Source of the DNA: Idiomarina aquatica
Lineage (GTDB): Bacteria; Pseudomonadota; Gammaproteobacteria; Enterobacterales; Alteromonadaceae
Length of the DNA: 64,000 nt
Direction: 5' to 3'
NCBI RefSeq assembly: GCF_003987185.1
Contig: NZ_PIPS01000002.1
Coordinates: 124,001-188,000, forward strand
Shown: positions 27,906 through 36,189 of the stretch, piece by piece
Position numbering within the stretch: the first letter of the stretch is position 1
Layout: every line of letters begins with the position of its first letter
Notes under the pieces: model-generated
Database searches by the model: none
What the model saw: only the letters and a program-made list of their open reading frames with translations
Told to the model about the DNA's origin: nothing
Position numbers and translations under genes: made by a program

Positions 27906-28316
27906 ATGATTAACATTTCTCAGCGGGTCGAAATCGCTGAACATGAAATTGAGTGGCAGTTCATCCGTTCCAGCGGCGCCGGCGGCCAGAACGTCAATAA
28001 AGTTGCGACGGCCGCGCAATTGATTTTCGATATTCAGTCTTCGTCACTACCGGACTTTTATAAGCAACGGCTACTTAGGCTCGCTGACCACCGCATTACG
28101 CAAAGCGGTAAGATCATTATCAAATGCCAGGAAACTCGCAGTCAGGCGCGTAATCGTGAGCTGGCTCTGGAGCAGCTGATCGAGCTTATCGGCAGCGTTG
28201 CGCGGGTGCAGAAAAAGCGCATTGCCACTCGGCCCAGTAGGGCAGCTAAGGAAAAGCGCCTGCAAAGTAAAAAACAGCAGGGACAGAAAAAAGCGCTGCG
28301 CAAGAAAGACTTTTAA
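27906..28316 (+). CDS. arfB: alternative ribosome-rescue peptidyl-tRNA hydrolase ArfB
   Basis: 136 residues. A release-factor-like catalytic domain carries the GGQ motif (SSGAGGQNVNKVATA), which hydrolyses peptidyl-tRNA on stalled ribosomes. A long basic C-terminal tail (RPSRAAKEKRLQSKKQQGQKKALRKKDF) inserts into the empty mRNA channel. Length and layout match ArfB/YaeJ. The lack of codon-recognition domains excludes RF1 and RF2. Confidence 0.94.
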   Translation: MINISQRVEIAEHEIEWQFIRSSGAGGQNVNKVATAAQLIFDIQSSSLPDFYKQRLLRLADHRITQSGKIIIKCQETRSQARNRELALEQLIELIGSVARVQKKRIATRPSRAAKEKRLQSKKQQGQKKALRKKDF

Positions 28317-28333
28317 CATCAACATCGTGCCTC

Positions 28334-28717
28334 ATGAAAAAAACATCAGAATCAAGCCAGAAAATGTCAGAACCATCCTACGGAATGCAGGATTCACCCA
28401 CGACCGTCAAACATTTGCTGATTGTGCACGGTTTCGGCGCGTTGTTCGCCATCCTGTATTATTTTTATAAGGTGAGCCAACAGCCGACCGCGTTTCGCAA
28501 GGCGCTGGCCGATGCCACAATCGAGTCGACTATTCTGGGCGCCTGTTTTTTTGCTACGCTGCTTATTATTAGCCTGATGACCGGCAATGTTGTCACTCGT
28601 TTTGGCTTGTTGTCGATTAGCGAGGCCAGACTGGCAGTAACCATTGCACAGGCTGGATTAGCTGGCTTCATGCTCTTTCATTTGGGGGTTGTCTGGTACT
28701 TAGTGAACATCACCTAA
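28334..28717 (+). CDS. hypothetical three-helix membrane protein
   Basis: 127 residues, no family recognised. A polar N-terminus (about 25 residues) is followed by three hydrophobic segments (LLIVHGFGALFAILYYFY; STILGACFFATLLIISLM; TIAQAGLAGFMLFHLGVVWYLV). Weak ribosome site. It lies between arfB and a lipoprotein gene on the same strand. Function unknown. Confidence 0.65.
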   Translation: MKKTSESSQKMSEPSYGMQDSPTTVKHLLIVHGFGALFAILYYFYKVSQQPTAFRKALADATIESTILGACFFATLLIISLMTGNVVTRFGLLSISEARLAVTIAQAGLAGFMLFHLGVVWYLVNIT

Positions 28718-28746
28718 TTACATCATCTTTACAAAGGACATACCCC

Positions 28747-29829
28747 ATGCAACGAATCGATTTGTCGCTTGTTTACGGGCTGACTTTCCTGCTGGTTTTC
28801 CTGGTGTCGGGCTGCTCAAGTAACTCGGTGACGATTCATGACAACGGTAAGCAGCCGTACGATCAGCAGACTCGCCAATTTAGCAATTTGTATGTTGGCG
28901 AAAAGGACTATCCGCTAACCTGTGGTGATGATTGCTACGCTCCGCGAGAGGAACTCACTTGTCGTGAAGGCGTGTGTCAGTATCAGGGAAATTACTCAGC
29001 AGCGCAGTACGAAGGCGCTTTTATTGTGCAATGGTTTGGCCATGCGCAGTTTGTTGTTGCGACGCCCTCTGGTGAACGGTTTCTGATTGACCCAGTGTTT
29101 GAAGAGTTTGACTGGCCGATAAACTGGCTGCATGCCTGGTTTAATGGAGACTATCGATCGCATTATCCGCAATTTAATCAAGATAATCGACAAGCCACTG
29201 ACGCTGTGCTGTATTCGCATGTGCACTATGATCACTTCAATAAAAGTGACATTAAATCGCTGGGTAGTAATAAGGAGTATTTTGTGCCGCTTAATGTTGC
29301 TCCTCATATACCGGCGATGGGTGCATCGATTAACGAGATGGGCTGGTTTTCGAGCAAAGCGTATAAAAACACGGAAGTCGTTGCGCTGCCGGCGCATCAC
29401 TTCAGCAGTAGAACGTTTATTCCCTTTATTTACGACGACAGCAACCGGACATCCTGGAACGGGTGGTTATTGAAAAGCACGGGCAAGACGTTGTTTTTTG
29501 CAGGAGATACCGGCTACTCGAAGCATTTTAGCGATATTTTTCAACAGTATGGCGCAATTGACGTGTGTCTGATGCCGATCGCGTCTTATCACAGTGACGA
29601 TCATCCTAAATGGTATCGCTACGTCCACATGACGCCGGAAGATGCTGTGACGGCTGCCAAGGATTTGCGTTGCAAAGTGATCATTCCATGGGGATACGGC
29701 AACGCCAGTTGGGGTATGGGAGACAAGTCGTCTCACGCGCCTTTGTTGCGCTTTCTGGCGATGCTGGAACAGACTGAGGTTCAGACTAAGGTCGTGATAC
29801 TGGATGAAAAAAGCCACAACCATAAATAA
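28747..29829 (+). CDS. lipoprotein metallo-beta-lactamase-fold hydrolase (NAPE-PLD/UlaG-like)
   Basis: 360 residues. A signal peptide and lipobox (LLVFLVSGC) indicate a lipoprotein. The Lactamase_B_2 domain has the metal motif HVHYDHFNKSD, further ligands in PAHHFS and FAGDTGYSKHF, and the late His in MTPEDAVTAAKDL...IPWGYG. It resembles bacterial homologues of N-acyl-phosphatidylethanolamine phospholipase D, so a phosphodiesterase acting on envelope lipids is plausible but not demonstrated. Its 3' end overlaps the convergent transporter gene by 49 bases. Confidence 0.87.
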   Translation: MQRIDLSLVYGLTFLLVFLVSGCSSNSVTIHDNGKQPYDQQTRQFSNLYVGEKDYPLTCGDDCYAPREELTCREGVCQYQGNYSAAQYEGAFIVQWFGHAQFVVATPSGERFLIDPVFEEFDWPINWLHAWFNGDYRSHYPQFNQDNRQATDAVLYSHVHYDHFNKSDIKSLGSNKEYFVPLNVAPHIPAMGASINEMGWFSSKAYKNTEVVALPAHHFSSRTFIPFIYDDSNRTSWNGWLLKSTGKTLFFAGDTGYSKHFSDIFQQYGAIDVCLMPIASYHSDDHPKWYRYVHMTPEDAVTAAKDLRCKVIIPWGYGNASWGMGDKSSHAPLLRFLAMLEQTEVQTKVVILDEKSHNHK

Positions 29830-31022
29830 GCGGCCGCCATGCTCAACAGGGTGATAGGAATCCCTACGCGGGCAAAGTCGTTGAAGGTCAGAAACACGCG
29901 CTGCTGAGCGGCTCGTTCCGCAGTAATGATGTTGGCCAGACTGCCGGTAATCAGCAGGTTACCGGCGAGGGTGGTGAACAGTGCCAGCCACTGAAAAACG
30001 ATTTGCGGCAGAGTATCGACCAGTTTTAGTAACAGCATAACGGCGGGAACGTTGCCAATGGTATTGCTACTGAGAAGAGAAAACAACGCAGCACTCCATT
30101 GTGTGGTCGGCAACCAGCCGGCCTCGCTGAAGCTGGCAACCAGCTCCGTTACGGCAGGCGCGTTGGCAAAAGCTCCCGTGACAATAAACAGTCCCGTCAT
30201 CATGATCAGCAAGTTGATATCAACGTCTTTCAGCAAAGTGGCTGTGTGCATACGACCCAAAATGCTCAAGCCGGCGGCCGCTGTTAACGCGACTTGATAG
30301 CCGTGCCCGGGCGCAACGATGAAGCCGCCAACCACAACCACGAGTGCACCCAGTGATAAAATGGTGGTGAATCGATCAACAGCATGGCTGTTGCTGAAGG
30401 TGTTCTGTTTGTCGGGCGTCGGTACCAGCGCATCGCGATAAACCCATTGCAACACGGCGTAGATGATGACCACTGTGGTCAGAGCGGGCAGACCTGCAAA
30501 CAGCGCATAATTGATAAGCGAGAGTTGGCCAACGTCGGCAAGCAGGATGTTCTGCGGGTTGCCAATTAAACTGGCCGATGAGCCGGCGTTAGCGGCAAAT
30601 GCCAAACCCAACAGATGCGGTTTTGGGTTTATTTTCTTTGCGGCACAGATTTCACACAGTAACGGCGCCAGGGCAAATACCACAATATCGTTCACTAACA
30701 CCAGTGAAAACCCACTGCTTAACGCTAAGCTGACCAGCAACATCCGTTTCGGCGATACTTGTGGGTGGGTCATGCGTGCGGTGAATACACTGAAGGCTTG
30801 GGCATGTTGCAAATGCGCACCGATGATCATCAATGAGAACAGCGTCAGCAGAACTGGCAGCTCGACCAGCTTTTCGACATTCTGCAACGGCACGATACCG
30901 CCACCCAGCAATACCATAGCCCCGATGAGTGCTATCCCGGTGCGGTTGATGCGGGTGCCTGGCAGTCTACCTAGTGCCATTACCAGATAGGTGATCAGAA
31001 ACACGATGGTTACAGTGGTCAT
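29781..31022 (-). CDS. ArsB/NhaD/SLC13-type anion or cation permease
   Basis: 413 residues with about 11 membrane helices. Family features of the ion-transporter superfamily are visible: SGFSLVLVNDIVVFALAPLLCE, AFAANAGSSASLIGNPQNILLADVGQLS, and in the second half SSNTIGNVPAVMLLLKL...LAGNLLITGSLANII. These NPQN and GSLAN re-entrant motifs match the ArsB/NhaD-like CitMHS group. The substrate (arsenite, sodium, dicarboxylate or other anion) cannot be told. ATG 31022 is preferred to the TTG two codons earlier. It overlaps the convergent lipoprotein gene. Confidence 0.85.
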   Translation of the reverse strand: MTTVTIVFLITYLVMALGRLPGTRINRTGIALIGAMVLLGGGIVPLQNVEKLVELPVLLTLFSLMIIGAHLQHAQAFSVFTARMTHPQVSPKRMLLVSLALSSGFSLVLVNDIVVFALAPLLCEICAAKKINPKPHLLGLAFAANAGSSASLIGNPQNILLADVGQLSLINYALFAGLPALTTVVIIYAVLQWVYRDALVPTPDKQNTFSNSHAVDRFTTILSLGALVVVVGGFIVAPGHGYQVALTAAAGLSILGRMHTATLLKDVDINLLIMMTGLFIVTGAFANAPAVTELVASFSEAGWLPTTQWSAALFSLLSSNTIGNVPAVMLLLKLVDTLPQIVFQWLALFTTLAGNLLITGSLANIITAERAAQQRVFLTFNDFARVGIPITLLSMAAAYLWLWLFSSSITTLV

Positions 31023-31064
31023 TAGCAAGGCTTCTCGTCAGTGGGCTAGCGGCAATCGGATGGG

Positions 31065-31733
31065 TTAACGGCGGATACCAACCACCATCCTGCAGTCAGC
31101 AATGGCGTTATCATCGCTCATCGGGGTTAACGTTATCACGTCGATTTTACCTAAATTATCAGAGCGAGTTTCACGCGCAATACGATAATAGAAATTGACG
31201 TATGGTTGTTGGTTGTGTAACCGCAGATACGGTGTATCAGGAATTTCCCAGCGTCCGCTAAGCTGGCGACCATTCTGTTGATAGGTAAAGTGCTTGTCGT
31301 CACTCAATGTCAATGACGCATGGCTATCGCAGCGCTCAGTTTGGTAATGCTGAGCGTACCTTAGCGCGGATGACGCAAGCGATGCCGCGCCGGGTGGTAG
31401 CAGGTATAAACCGAGACTGTTTTGTTTATACCAGTGGTTACCTTGCTTCAACGGAATCAGCTGTAACGAGGAGTAACCTTCTTGTTCGAGCGTTTTTACG
31501 ACGTTATCTAACGCGTGTTCATCCAGTAGCAACGGGCTGTACATAACAGTAGAACGCTCTACGTTTGCCGGGAAGGGAATGTTTACCGATGTCACGTCAA
31601 AGCCTCGCTCGGCCATAGCATGACGAAGTGAGGCGGTGTTTTCATCGGTTAAATAACGCTCATTGAGATAAATGCCCGGCGACTTGGAGCAACCGAGTAA
31701 TACCAGCGGGATGAACGTTAGTAGCCATTTCAT
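31065..31733 (-). CDS. hypothetical lipoprotein
   Basis: 222 residues with a lipobox (LVLLGC, Cys15). The N-terminal half resembles a sporulation/LytR-type sensing fold in length only. The C-terminal half is beta-rich (CDSHASLTLSDDKHFTYQQNGRQLSGRWEI...LRLHNQQPYVNFYYRI). I recognise no family. It lies 42 bases upstream of the permease gene on the same strand, so it may be co-transcribed. Confidence 0.65.
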   Translation of the reverse strand: MKWLLTFIPLVLLGCSKSPGIYLNERYLTDENTASLRHAMAERGFDVTSVNIPFPANVERSTVMYSPLLLDEHALDNVVKTLEQEGYSSLQLIPLKQGNHWYKQNSLGLYLLPPGAASLASSALRYAQHYQTERCDSHASLTLSDDKHFTYQQNGRQLSGRWEIPDTPYLRLHNQQPYVNFYYRIARETRSDNLGKIDVITLTPMSDDNAIADCRMVVGIRR

Positions 31734-31757
31734 GTTACCCAGCCAGGTGCCGTTAGC

Positions 31758-32267
31758 TTATTCGGAAACTCGCGCGAAGGACGCCAGCTGTTGTTTCAGT
31801 ACGCCATCAACGATGGGGGCCAGTTTGGTGAAATCGGTGGTTGGGTAGCCACCGACAATATAATCCAGCGTTGCTTTATTGTCGGCGAAGGTTATCGTCA
31901 TGGTTCCGCTCATACCCAGTGACTGCAGCGGACCTAAGCCGCCGGTAAGGCGCAGTGCTTTGCCCGGGTCAACGTAACTTACTTGCATGTGCAATGCTTG
32001 CTGGTCACCCTTGAGCTCGCAAAAACAGCCGCCTGCAGTGGCATCTATCGACAGCTTACCGGCATCACCAAACCACGTGTGATCGTTAAGCCACCATTCA
32101 TCAATTTCATCAACAAAGCGGGTGTAACCATCGGCTGCCGAACCGTTAAACGATTCTTCGATTTTTATCTGAAAGCCGTGTTCGGAGGATGAAAGCACAT
32201 CGGCGTTGCTGGTAGTAGAAAAAAGCACAACGCAACTGGCAAGAGCGATTTTTAGGGTTGTTGTCAT
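31758..32267 (-). CDS. exported SRPBCC (START-like) domain protein
   Basis: 169 residues. A signal peptide (LKIALASCVVLFSTTSNA) precedes a helix-grip pattern: ESFNGSAADGYTRFVDEIDEWWLNDHTWFGDAGKLSIDATAGGCFCEL, then GGLGPLQSLGMSGTMTITFADNK. This is like polyketide-cyclase/AHSA1-type SRPBCC proteins that bind hydrophobic ligands. Ligand unknown. The start at 32267 is chosen for the signal peptide. It lies on the same strand as the lipoprotein gene 24 bases downstream. Confidence 0.75.
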   Translation of the reverse strand: MTTTLKIALASCVVLFSTTSNADVLSSSEHGFQIKIEESFNGSAADGYTRFVDEIDEWWLNDHTWFGDAGKLSIDATAGGCFCELKGDQQALHMQVSYVDPGKALRLTGGLGPLQSLGMSGTMTITFADNKATLDYIVGGYPTTDFTKLAPIVDGVLKQQLASFARVSE

Positions 32268-32378
32268 TTTGCAGTCCTGTTTGTTACAAACGAGGTTCAG
32301 TATACAAAAGGTTTGCGTAGACAAAAGAGCAACCAGAAAAAAATACGCTGTGCTTATCGTCCGTTAAGCCGAATCCTC

Positions 32379-32591
32379 TTAATCGTCTACCGACGCTGCT
32401 CCCGCCTTCCAGGGACCAAAGGCAATAAAGTACAGTAACACGATATTAGCGAAGGGCACCAGAATCAGTAAGCCAAGCGGGCCGGGATAGCCAATACGCT
32501 GACACAGTTTCCAGGCGGGAATGACGAAAATAATGCCAACAACCAGCATCCATAAGAAACCGATGCCTGCAAACATTTCATGACCCATCAT
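32379..32591 (-). CDS. small hypothetical membrane protein
   Basis: 70 residues with two membrane helices (FAGIGFLWMLVVGIIFVIPAW and LGLLILVPFANIVLLYFIAF) linked by a polar turn. The C-terminal VPFANI...FIAFGPW part resembles small proteins annotated as DUF805/DUF5684-like, but I cannot assign a family. GGGAG about 9 bases upstream supports the ATG at 32591. Confidence 0.6.
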   Translation of the reverse strand: MMGHEMFAGIGFLWMLVVGIIFVIPAWKLCQRIGYPGPLGLLILVPFANIVLLYFIAFGPWKAGAASVDD

Positions 32592-32681
32592 AAGTCTGTC
32601 TCCCAATTTGCGATACACTTAACTGACGTTAGTCGGTAATCGACGCTTTTGCAAAGAACACGGTGGCGTTACGCGATTTGT

Positions 32682-32771
32682 TATAATTTCAATAGTATCT
32701 TAAAGTACGTTACAGCTTCTGATAAACCGATTGGCTGTCGCTTCTGTCGTGAGGCGACAGCCTTTTTATTT
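32682..32771 (+). promoter_or_regulatory. promoter, short leader and leader terminator (attenuator or sRNA) before the PepSY genes
   Basis: An extended -10 (TGtTATAAT, TATAAT at 32682-32687) is followed about 45 bases later by an intrinsic terminator. GGCTGTCGC (32733-32741) pairs perfectly with GCGACAGCC (32754-32762), followed by TTTTTATTT (32763-32771). The terminator ends 20 bases before the GTG start of the PepSY gene. Transcription starting near 32694 would give a roughly 75-base RNA or, on read-through, the PepSY mRNA. No leader peptide or known riboswitch was recognised. Confidence 0.55.
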
Positions 32772-32791
32772 GTCGTTTGAGGAATAACAGC

Positions 32792-33520
32792 GTGCAAAAC
32801 ACACGAGTAAGCCGTTGGCGGGTCTGGCACCGCTGGCTATCGTTAATTTTTGGTTTGCAGATGGTCATCTGGGCTATCAGCGGGGCCTACATGGTCTTTT
32901 TTGATTTAGACTATATTCACGGCGATCATTTGGTCAGAGATATCCGTGAATCCTTGCCGCGCGAGGGCAAGGTTGCGAGTTTGGATAAGGTGTTAGCGCG
33001 TTATCCGGATGCACAATCAATGGCGTTGGAAACCCGTTGGCTTAATGATCGCCTGCGCAAGGTTTACAGCATTGACACAACAAGCGGCCAATTATTGATC
33101 GATGCTGAGTCCTTAGCGGTTATCGACATTTCCGAGCGGGATATCCGCGCACTTGCGAATCGTTATTATGCGCAGAGCCAGTCATCCATTGAGTCCGTGA
33201 CCTATCTGACGGATAACCCACCGGCAGAAATTAGCCCTCGTTTATTGCCGGTTTGGCAGGTCAATTATGATGATTTTGGTAACACCAGTCTGTATTTGTC
33301 GGACACCACCGGTGAGTTACTGGTCAAGCGACATACGTTCTGGCGGGGATTCGACATCTTCTGGATGTTGCACATTATGGATTACGACGAGCGGGTGGAT
33401 ATTGAAACCTGGTGGCTAAAAGCCTTTATTATCGGCACTTTTATTTTGCTGATAACGGGTACTGTGTTGTTGGTTTATACGGTTCGTTTTAAAACAAAGC
33501 CCGCCGGAGGACCCCAATGA
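32792..33520 (+). CDS. PepSY-domain membrane protein
   Basis: 242 residues: an N-terminal PepSY-associated membrane helix (WRVWHRWLSLIFGLQMVIWAISGAYMVFF), a periplasmic PepSY region (about 35-190) and a C-terminal helix (AFIIGTFILLITGTVLLVYTV). The HRW motif and the late HIMDY resemble haem-coordinating PepSY_TM proteins linked to iron reduction. The GTG at 32792 is chosen because GAGGAA lies 8 bases upstream. It overlaps the next gene by 4 bases, and that gene repeats the same membrane module, suggesting a two-subunit membrane redox complex. Confidence 0.82.
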   Translation: MQNTRVSRWRVWHRWLSLIFGLQMVIWAISGAYMVFFDLDYIHGDHLVRDIRESLPREGKVASLDKVLARYPDAQSMALETRWLNDRLRKVYSIDTTSGQLLIDAESLAVIDISERDIRALANRYYAQSQSSIESVTYLTDNPPAEISPRLLPVWQVNYDDFGNTSLYLSDTTGELLVKRHTFWRGFDIFWMLHIMDYDERVDIETWWLKAFIIGTFILLITGTVLLVYTVRFKTKPAGGPQ

Positions 33521-35157
33521 TGCGTTTTATGCAGTGGTTGCACCGTTGGGTGAGCTTAATCCTGGTAGTGCAGGTGTTGCTGTGGCTGGTGAGCGGGTTG
33601 TTCTTCAGTTTCATGGGGCACCACGCGATGTCGGGTCATCAATACAAGACCGGCGCTGTCTCTGAGCGGCTGAATCAAGCCGAAGTGGCGATTGACTTTA
33701 CTGAGATGCACGACCGGTTTCCTTCTGCTCATTCAATCAAACTGGTGAATGTCTCAGGTAAAGGGCAGTATCAGGTGACGTTGGCCGAACAGAGGCTGTT
33801 TATCGATGCCAACACGGGTCAACCTTGGGAGACCGACACGACATTGGCAACCGAGCTGGCATTGAGCAGTTATGACGGCCCCGGTCAGTTGAAGCGTGTG
33901 TCGGCGGTTAGCGGCAGTGACGAAGTGAAGGGCTGGCAGGGTGCTGGTTTTCGCGTCGACATGGCGGACGATTTAAATACTCGAATCTATGTTGATGCCG
34001 CGTCCGCGCGCGTCGTCGAGCATCGCAATACGCCGTGGGCCATCGCCGACTGGGCCTTTCGTCTGCATTTTATGGATTACAGTGGCGGCCGCAGCTTTAA
34101 CCATTTGTTGATTTGGACGGCGGGTCTGCTGGCGCTTTGGTTCTCGTTGTCGGGCTTACTGTTACTCGGCAGAAATGTTGCAAAGGGCGATTTTAATCCG
34201 CGCCGGAACCGCACCTGGTTGGAATATTTTCAGCAGCAACAACAGCCCGTTGCCAGTGATTGCGGAGGGGGCGGTACCTGTGGATTGTGCAAAGTGAACC
34301 TGCGGGGTGATGATTTACCGGTCGCGACAGCCGCTGAGCGAGCGTTATTGCGGCCCGATGAACTGGCTGATGGTGTACGTCTGTCTTGTCAGCACAAGGT
34401 TTCAACCGCTTACGACGTGGCACCATTGCAGCAGTCGGTTAGGTCAGTGACGCTGAGGTTAGAACGACGCCGTCAACTGACACCGACGATGACGGAGTTG
34501 ACGTTCGTCAGTTCGGTGGCGTTGGAGTATGCGGCCGGTCAGTTTATGCAGTTTCAAATTCCTCACAGTAATGACGTCATAACGCGCTATTACTCCATGG
34601 CGAATCGCCCTGACGGCAAACAACTGGTGTTTACGGTACGCAGGATTGATGCTCCGGGTGACGGTATACCGCCGGGTGTCGGTTCTAACTACCTGTGTGG
34701 TTTGGGTGTGGGAGCAGAAATCGAGGCGCTGGGACCTTTCGGCGACTTCCTGCTGACCGAGGCAAATGACCGTACGCAATTGTTTATCGGCGGCGGCGCG
34801 GGGGTGGCGCCATTACGCTCGCTGATGCAAACGGAGCTTGCCAGCGAGCAACCGCGCCGTTGCGTGTTTTTTTATGGTGCGCGCAACGTACGTGAACTGT
34901 GCTATCGGGAATCGTTTGAAATGACCGCAGGGTTGTCTTATACACCGGTGCTGTCTGAGGCCGAGGAAGGCGATGAATGGGATGGGGCGGTTGGCTATGT
35001 GCATGATGTTGCGCTGCAGTGGCTTGCTGAGGAAGACCTAAATCGTGTTGATGTTTATGTCTGTGGACCGCCAGCGATGTTAAAAGCAACGCTCACCGGG
35101 CTGGCCGAACTTGGTGTGCCGCGCAACCGTATTCGCTTCGATGACTTTGGTATTTAA
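33517..35157 (+). CDS. PepSY membrane module fused to NqrF-like ferredoxin-FAD/NAD(P)H reductase
   Basis: 546 residues. Residues 1-225 form a PepSY_TM module (LHRWVSLILVVQVLLWLVSG; HFMDYSGGRSFNHLLIW). Next is a [2Fe-2S] domain with DCGGGGTCGLCK and RLSCQ, a CxxxxxCxxC plus Cys pattern as in NqrF. The C-terminus is a ferredoxin reductase: FAD motif RYYSMAN, ribityl-site GVGSNYLCGL, NAD site FIGGGAGVAPLRSL and the final VDVYVCGPPAML. It should move electrons from cytosolic NAD(P)H across the membrane through haem, perhaps to Fe(III) chelates or flavin/quinone. Coupled with the previous PepSY gene. The iron link is inferred. Confidence 0.88.
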   Translation: MMRFMQWLHRWVSLILVVQVLLWLVSGLFFSFMGHHAMSGHQYKTGAVSERLNQAEVAIDFTEMHDRFPSAHSIKLVNVSGKGQYQVTLAEQRLFIDANTGQPWETDTTLATELALSSYDGPGQLKRVSAVSGSDEVKGWQGAGFRVDMADDLNTRIYVDAASARVVEHRNTPWAIADWAFRLHFMDYSGGRSFNHLLIWTAGLLALWFSLSGLLLLGRNVAKGDFNPRRNRTWLEYFQQQQQPVASDCGGGGTCGLCKVNLRGDDLPVATAAERALLRPDELADGVRLSCQHKVSTAYDVAPLQQSVRSVTLRLERRRQLTPTMTELTFVSSVALEYAAGQFMQFQIPHSNDVITRYYSMANRPDGKQLVFTVRRIDAPGDGIPPGVGSNYLCGLGVGAEIEALGPFGDFLLTEANDRTQLFIGGGAGVAPLRSLMQTELASEQPRRCVFFYGARNVRELCYRESFEMTAGLSYTPVLSEAEEGDEWDGAVGYVHDVALQWLAEEDLNRVDVYVCGPPAMLKATLTGLAELGVPRNRIRFDDFGI

Positions 35158-35252
35158 CGAATAAAGATTGATCCGATACCGGGTACATGCTTGCCTAATT
35201 TTGAGATTCTCAGCCATACTCAATTCGGTTGTTGACCGAGAGGAGACGGAGG

Positions 35253-36023
35253 ATGAAAAGGGTTGAGAATAAAGTCGCTATCGTTACCGGTGGTAGCTTA
35301 GGTATTGGCCGTGCTACCTGTCTGGCACTTGCCCGAGAAGGCGCACAAGTTGCCGTTACGGACATAGCTGATGATGACGGTAAAAAGCTGGTTAATGAAA
35401 TTGAAGCCGAAGGTGGCAAGGCCGGTTACTGGCATTTGGACACGGCGGACGAGAAAAGGGTCAATCGTGTGTTTGCGGATATTGCCGCAGCCTTTGGACG
35501 CATCGATGTATTGGTAAATAACGCGGGTATTGCCGGGGTTAACAAACCGACCCATGAAATCACCAAAGACGAATGGGATCAGGTTATGGACATTAATGTT
35601 CGTGGTGTTTTTTACTGCACCAAGCATGTGATTCCAACCATGAAGAAAGCGGGCGGTGGTAGCATCATCAATCTGTCGTCGATATACGGCATTGTCGGTG
35701 CTGCTGACCTGCCACCGTATCATGCCTCAAAAGGGGCCGTTACGTTGATGAGTAAGAACGACGCGTTACTTTATGCCAAGGATAAAATTCGGGTCAATTC
35801 CGTGCATCCTGGGTTTATCTGGACGCCGTTGGTGCAAAAACTGGCACAAGCCTCGGCGGAGGGTGAACAGGCCTTTCGAGCACATCTGGATACGTTGCAT
35901 CCACTGGGGCATGTCGGTGAACCGGACGATATTGCCCACGGTATCGTGTATCTGGCGTCGGACGAGTCCAAATTTGTGACCGGCGCTGAGCTGGTGATTG
36001 ATGGTGGTTATACGGCTCGATGA
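35253..36023 (+). CDS. short-chain dehydrogenase/reductase
   Basis: 256-residue classical SDR. Nucleotide site TGGSLGIG (12-19), Asp37 suggesting NAD preference, NNAG (89-92), and catalytic Ser142/143, Tyr156 and Lys160 in YHASK. The C-terminus (HPLGHVGEPDDIAHGIVYLASDESKFVTGAELVIDGGYTAR) is typical of glucose-1-dehydrogenase/cyclopentanol-dehydrogenase-like members. The substrate is not assignable. A strong GGAGACGGAGG site fixes the ATG at 35253. It stands alone between other units and is followed by a hairpin. Confidence 0.9.
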   Translation: MKRVENKVAIVTGGSLGIGRATCLALAREGAQVAVTDIADDDGKKLVNEIEAEGGKAGYWHLDTADEKRVNRVFADIAAAFGRIDVLVNNAGIAGVNKPTHEITKDEWDQVMDINVRGVFYCTKHVIPTMKKAGGGSIINLSSIYGIVGAADLPPYHASKGAVTLMSKNDALLYAKDKIRVNSVHPGFIWTPLVQKLAQASAEGEQAFRAHLDTLHPLGHVGEPDDIAHGIVYLASDESKFVTGAELVIDGGYTAR

Positions 36024-36039
36024 GGCGCTGCCTTTACAA

Positions 36040-36080
36040 CTCAGACCGAACCTTTAAGTGGTCAATTTGTTCGGTCTGAG
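36040..36080 (+). terminator. 12-bp hairpin after the SDR gene
   Basis: CTCAGACCGAAC (36040-36051) pairs perfectly with GTTCGGTCTGAG (36069-36080), followed by CCTTATCATTTTG. The stem is perfect but the T-run is weak, so it is a probable rather than certain terminator. Confidence 0.55.
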
Positions 36081-36189
36081 CCTTATCATTTTGAAAAAAA
36101 GAATTGATTATTTTTTGTTAATGATAGATGCTAAGCGACTGTTTTAGTTTGTTTTAACAGCATTTGTTAGGAACATTAGAGACCTTTGC

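Noticed and set aside
32694-32771. RyhB-like iron small RNA
   Set aside because: The short RNA candidate lacks the conserved RyhB core and no convincing Fur box overlaps its -10.
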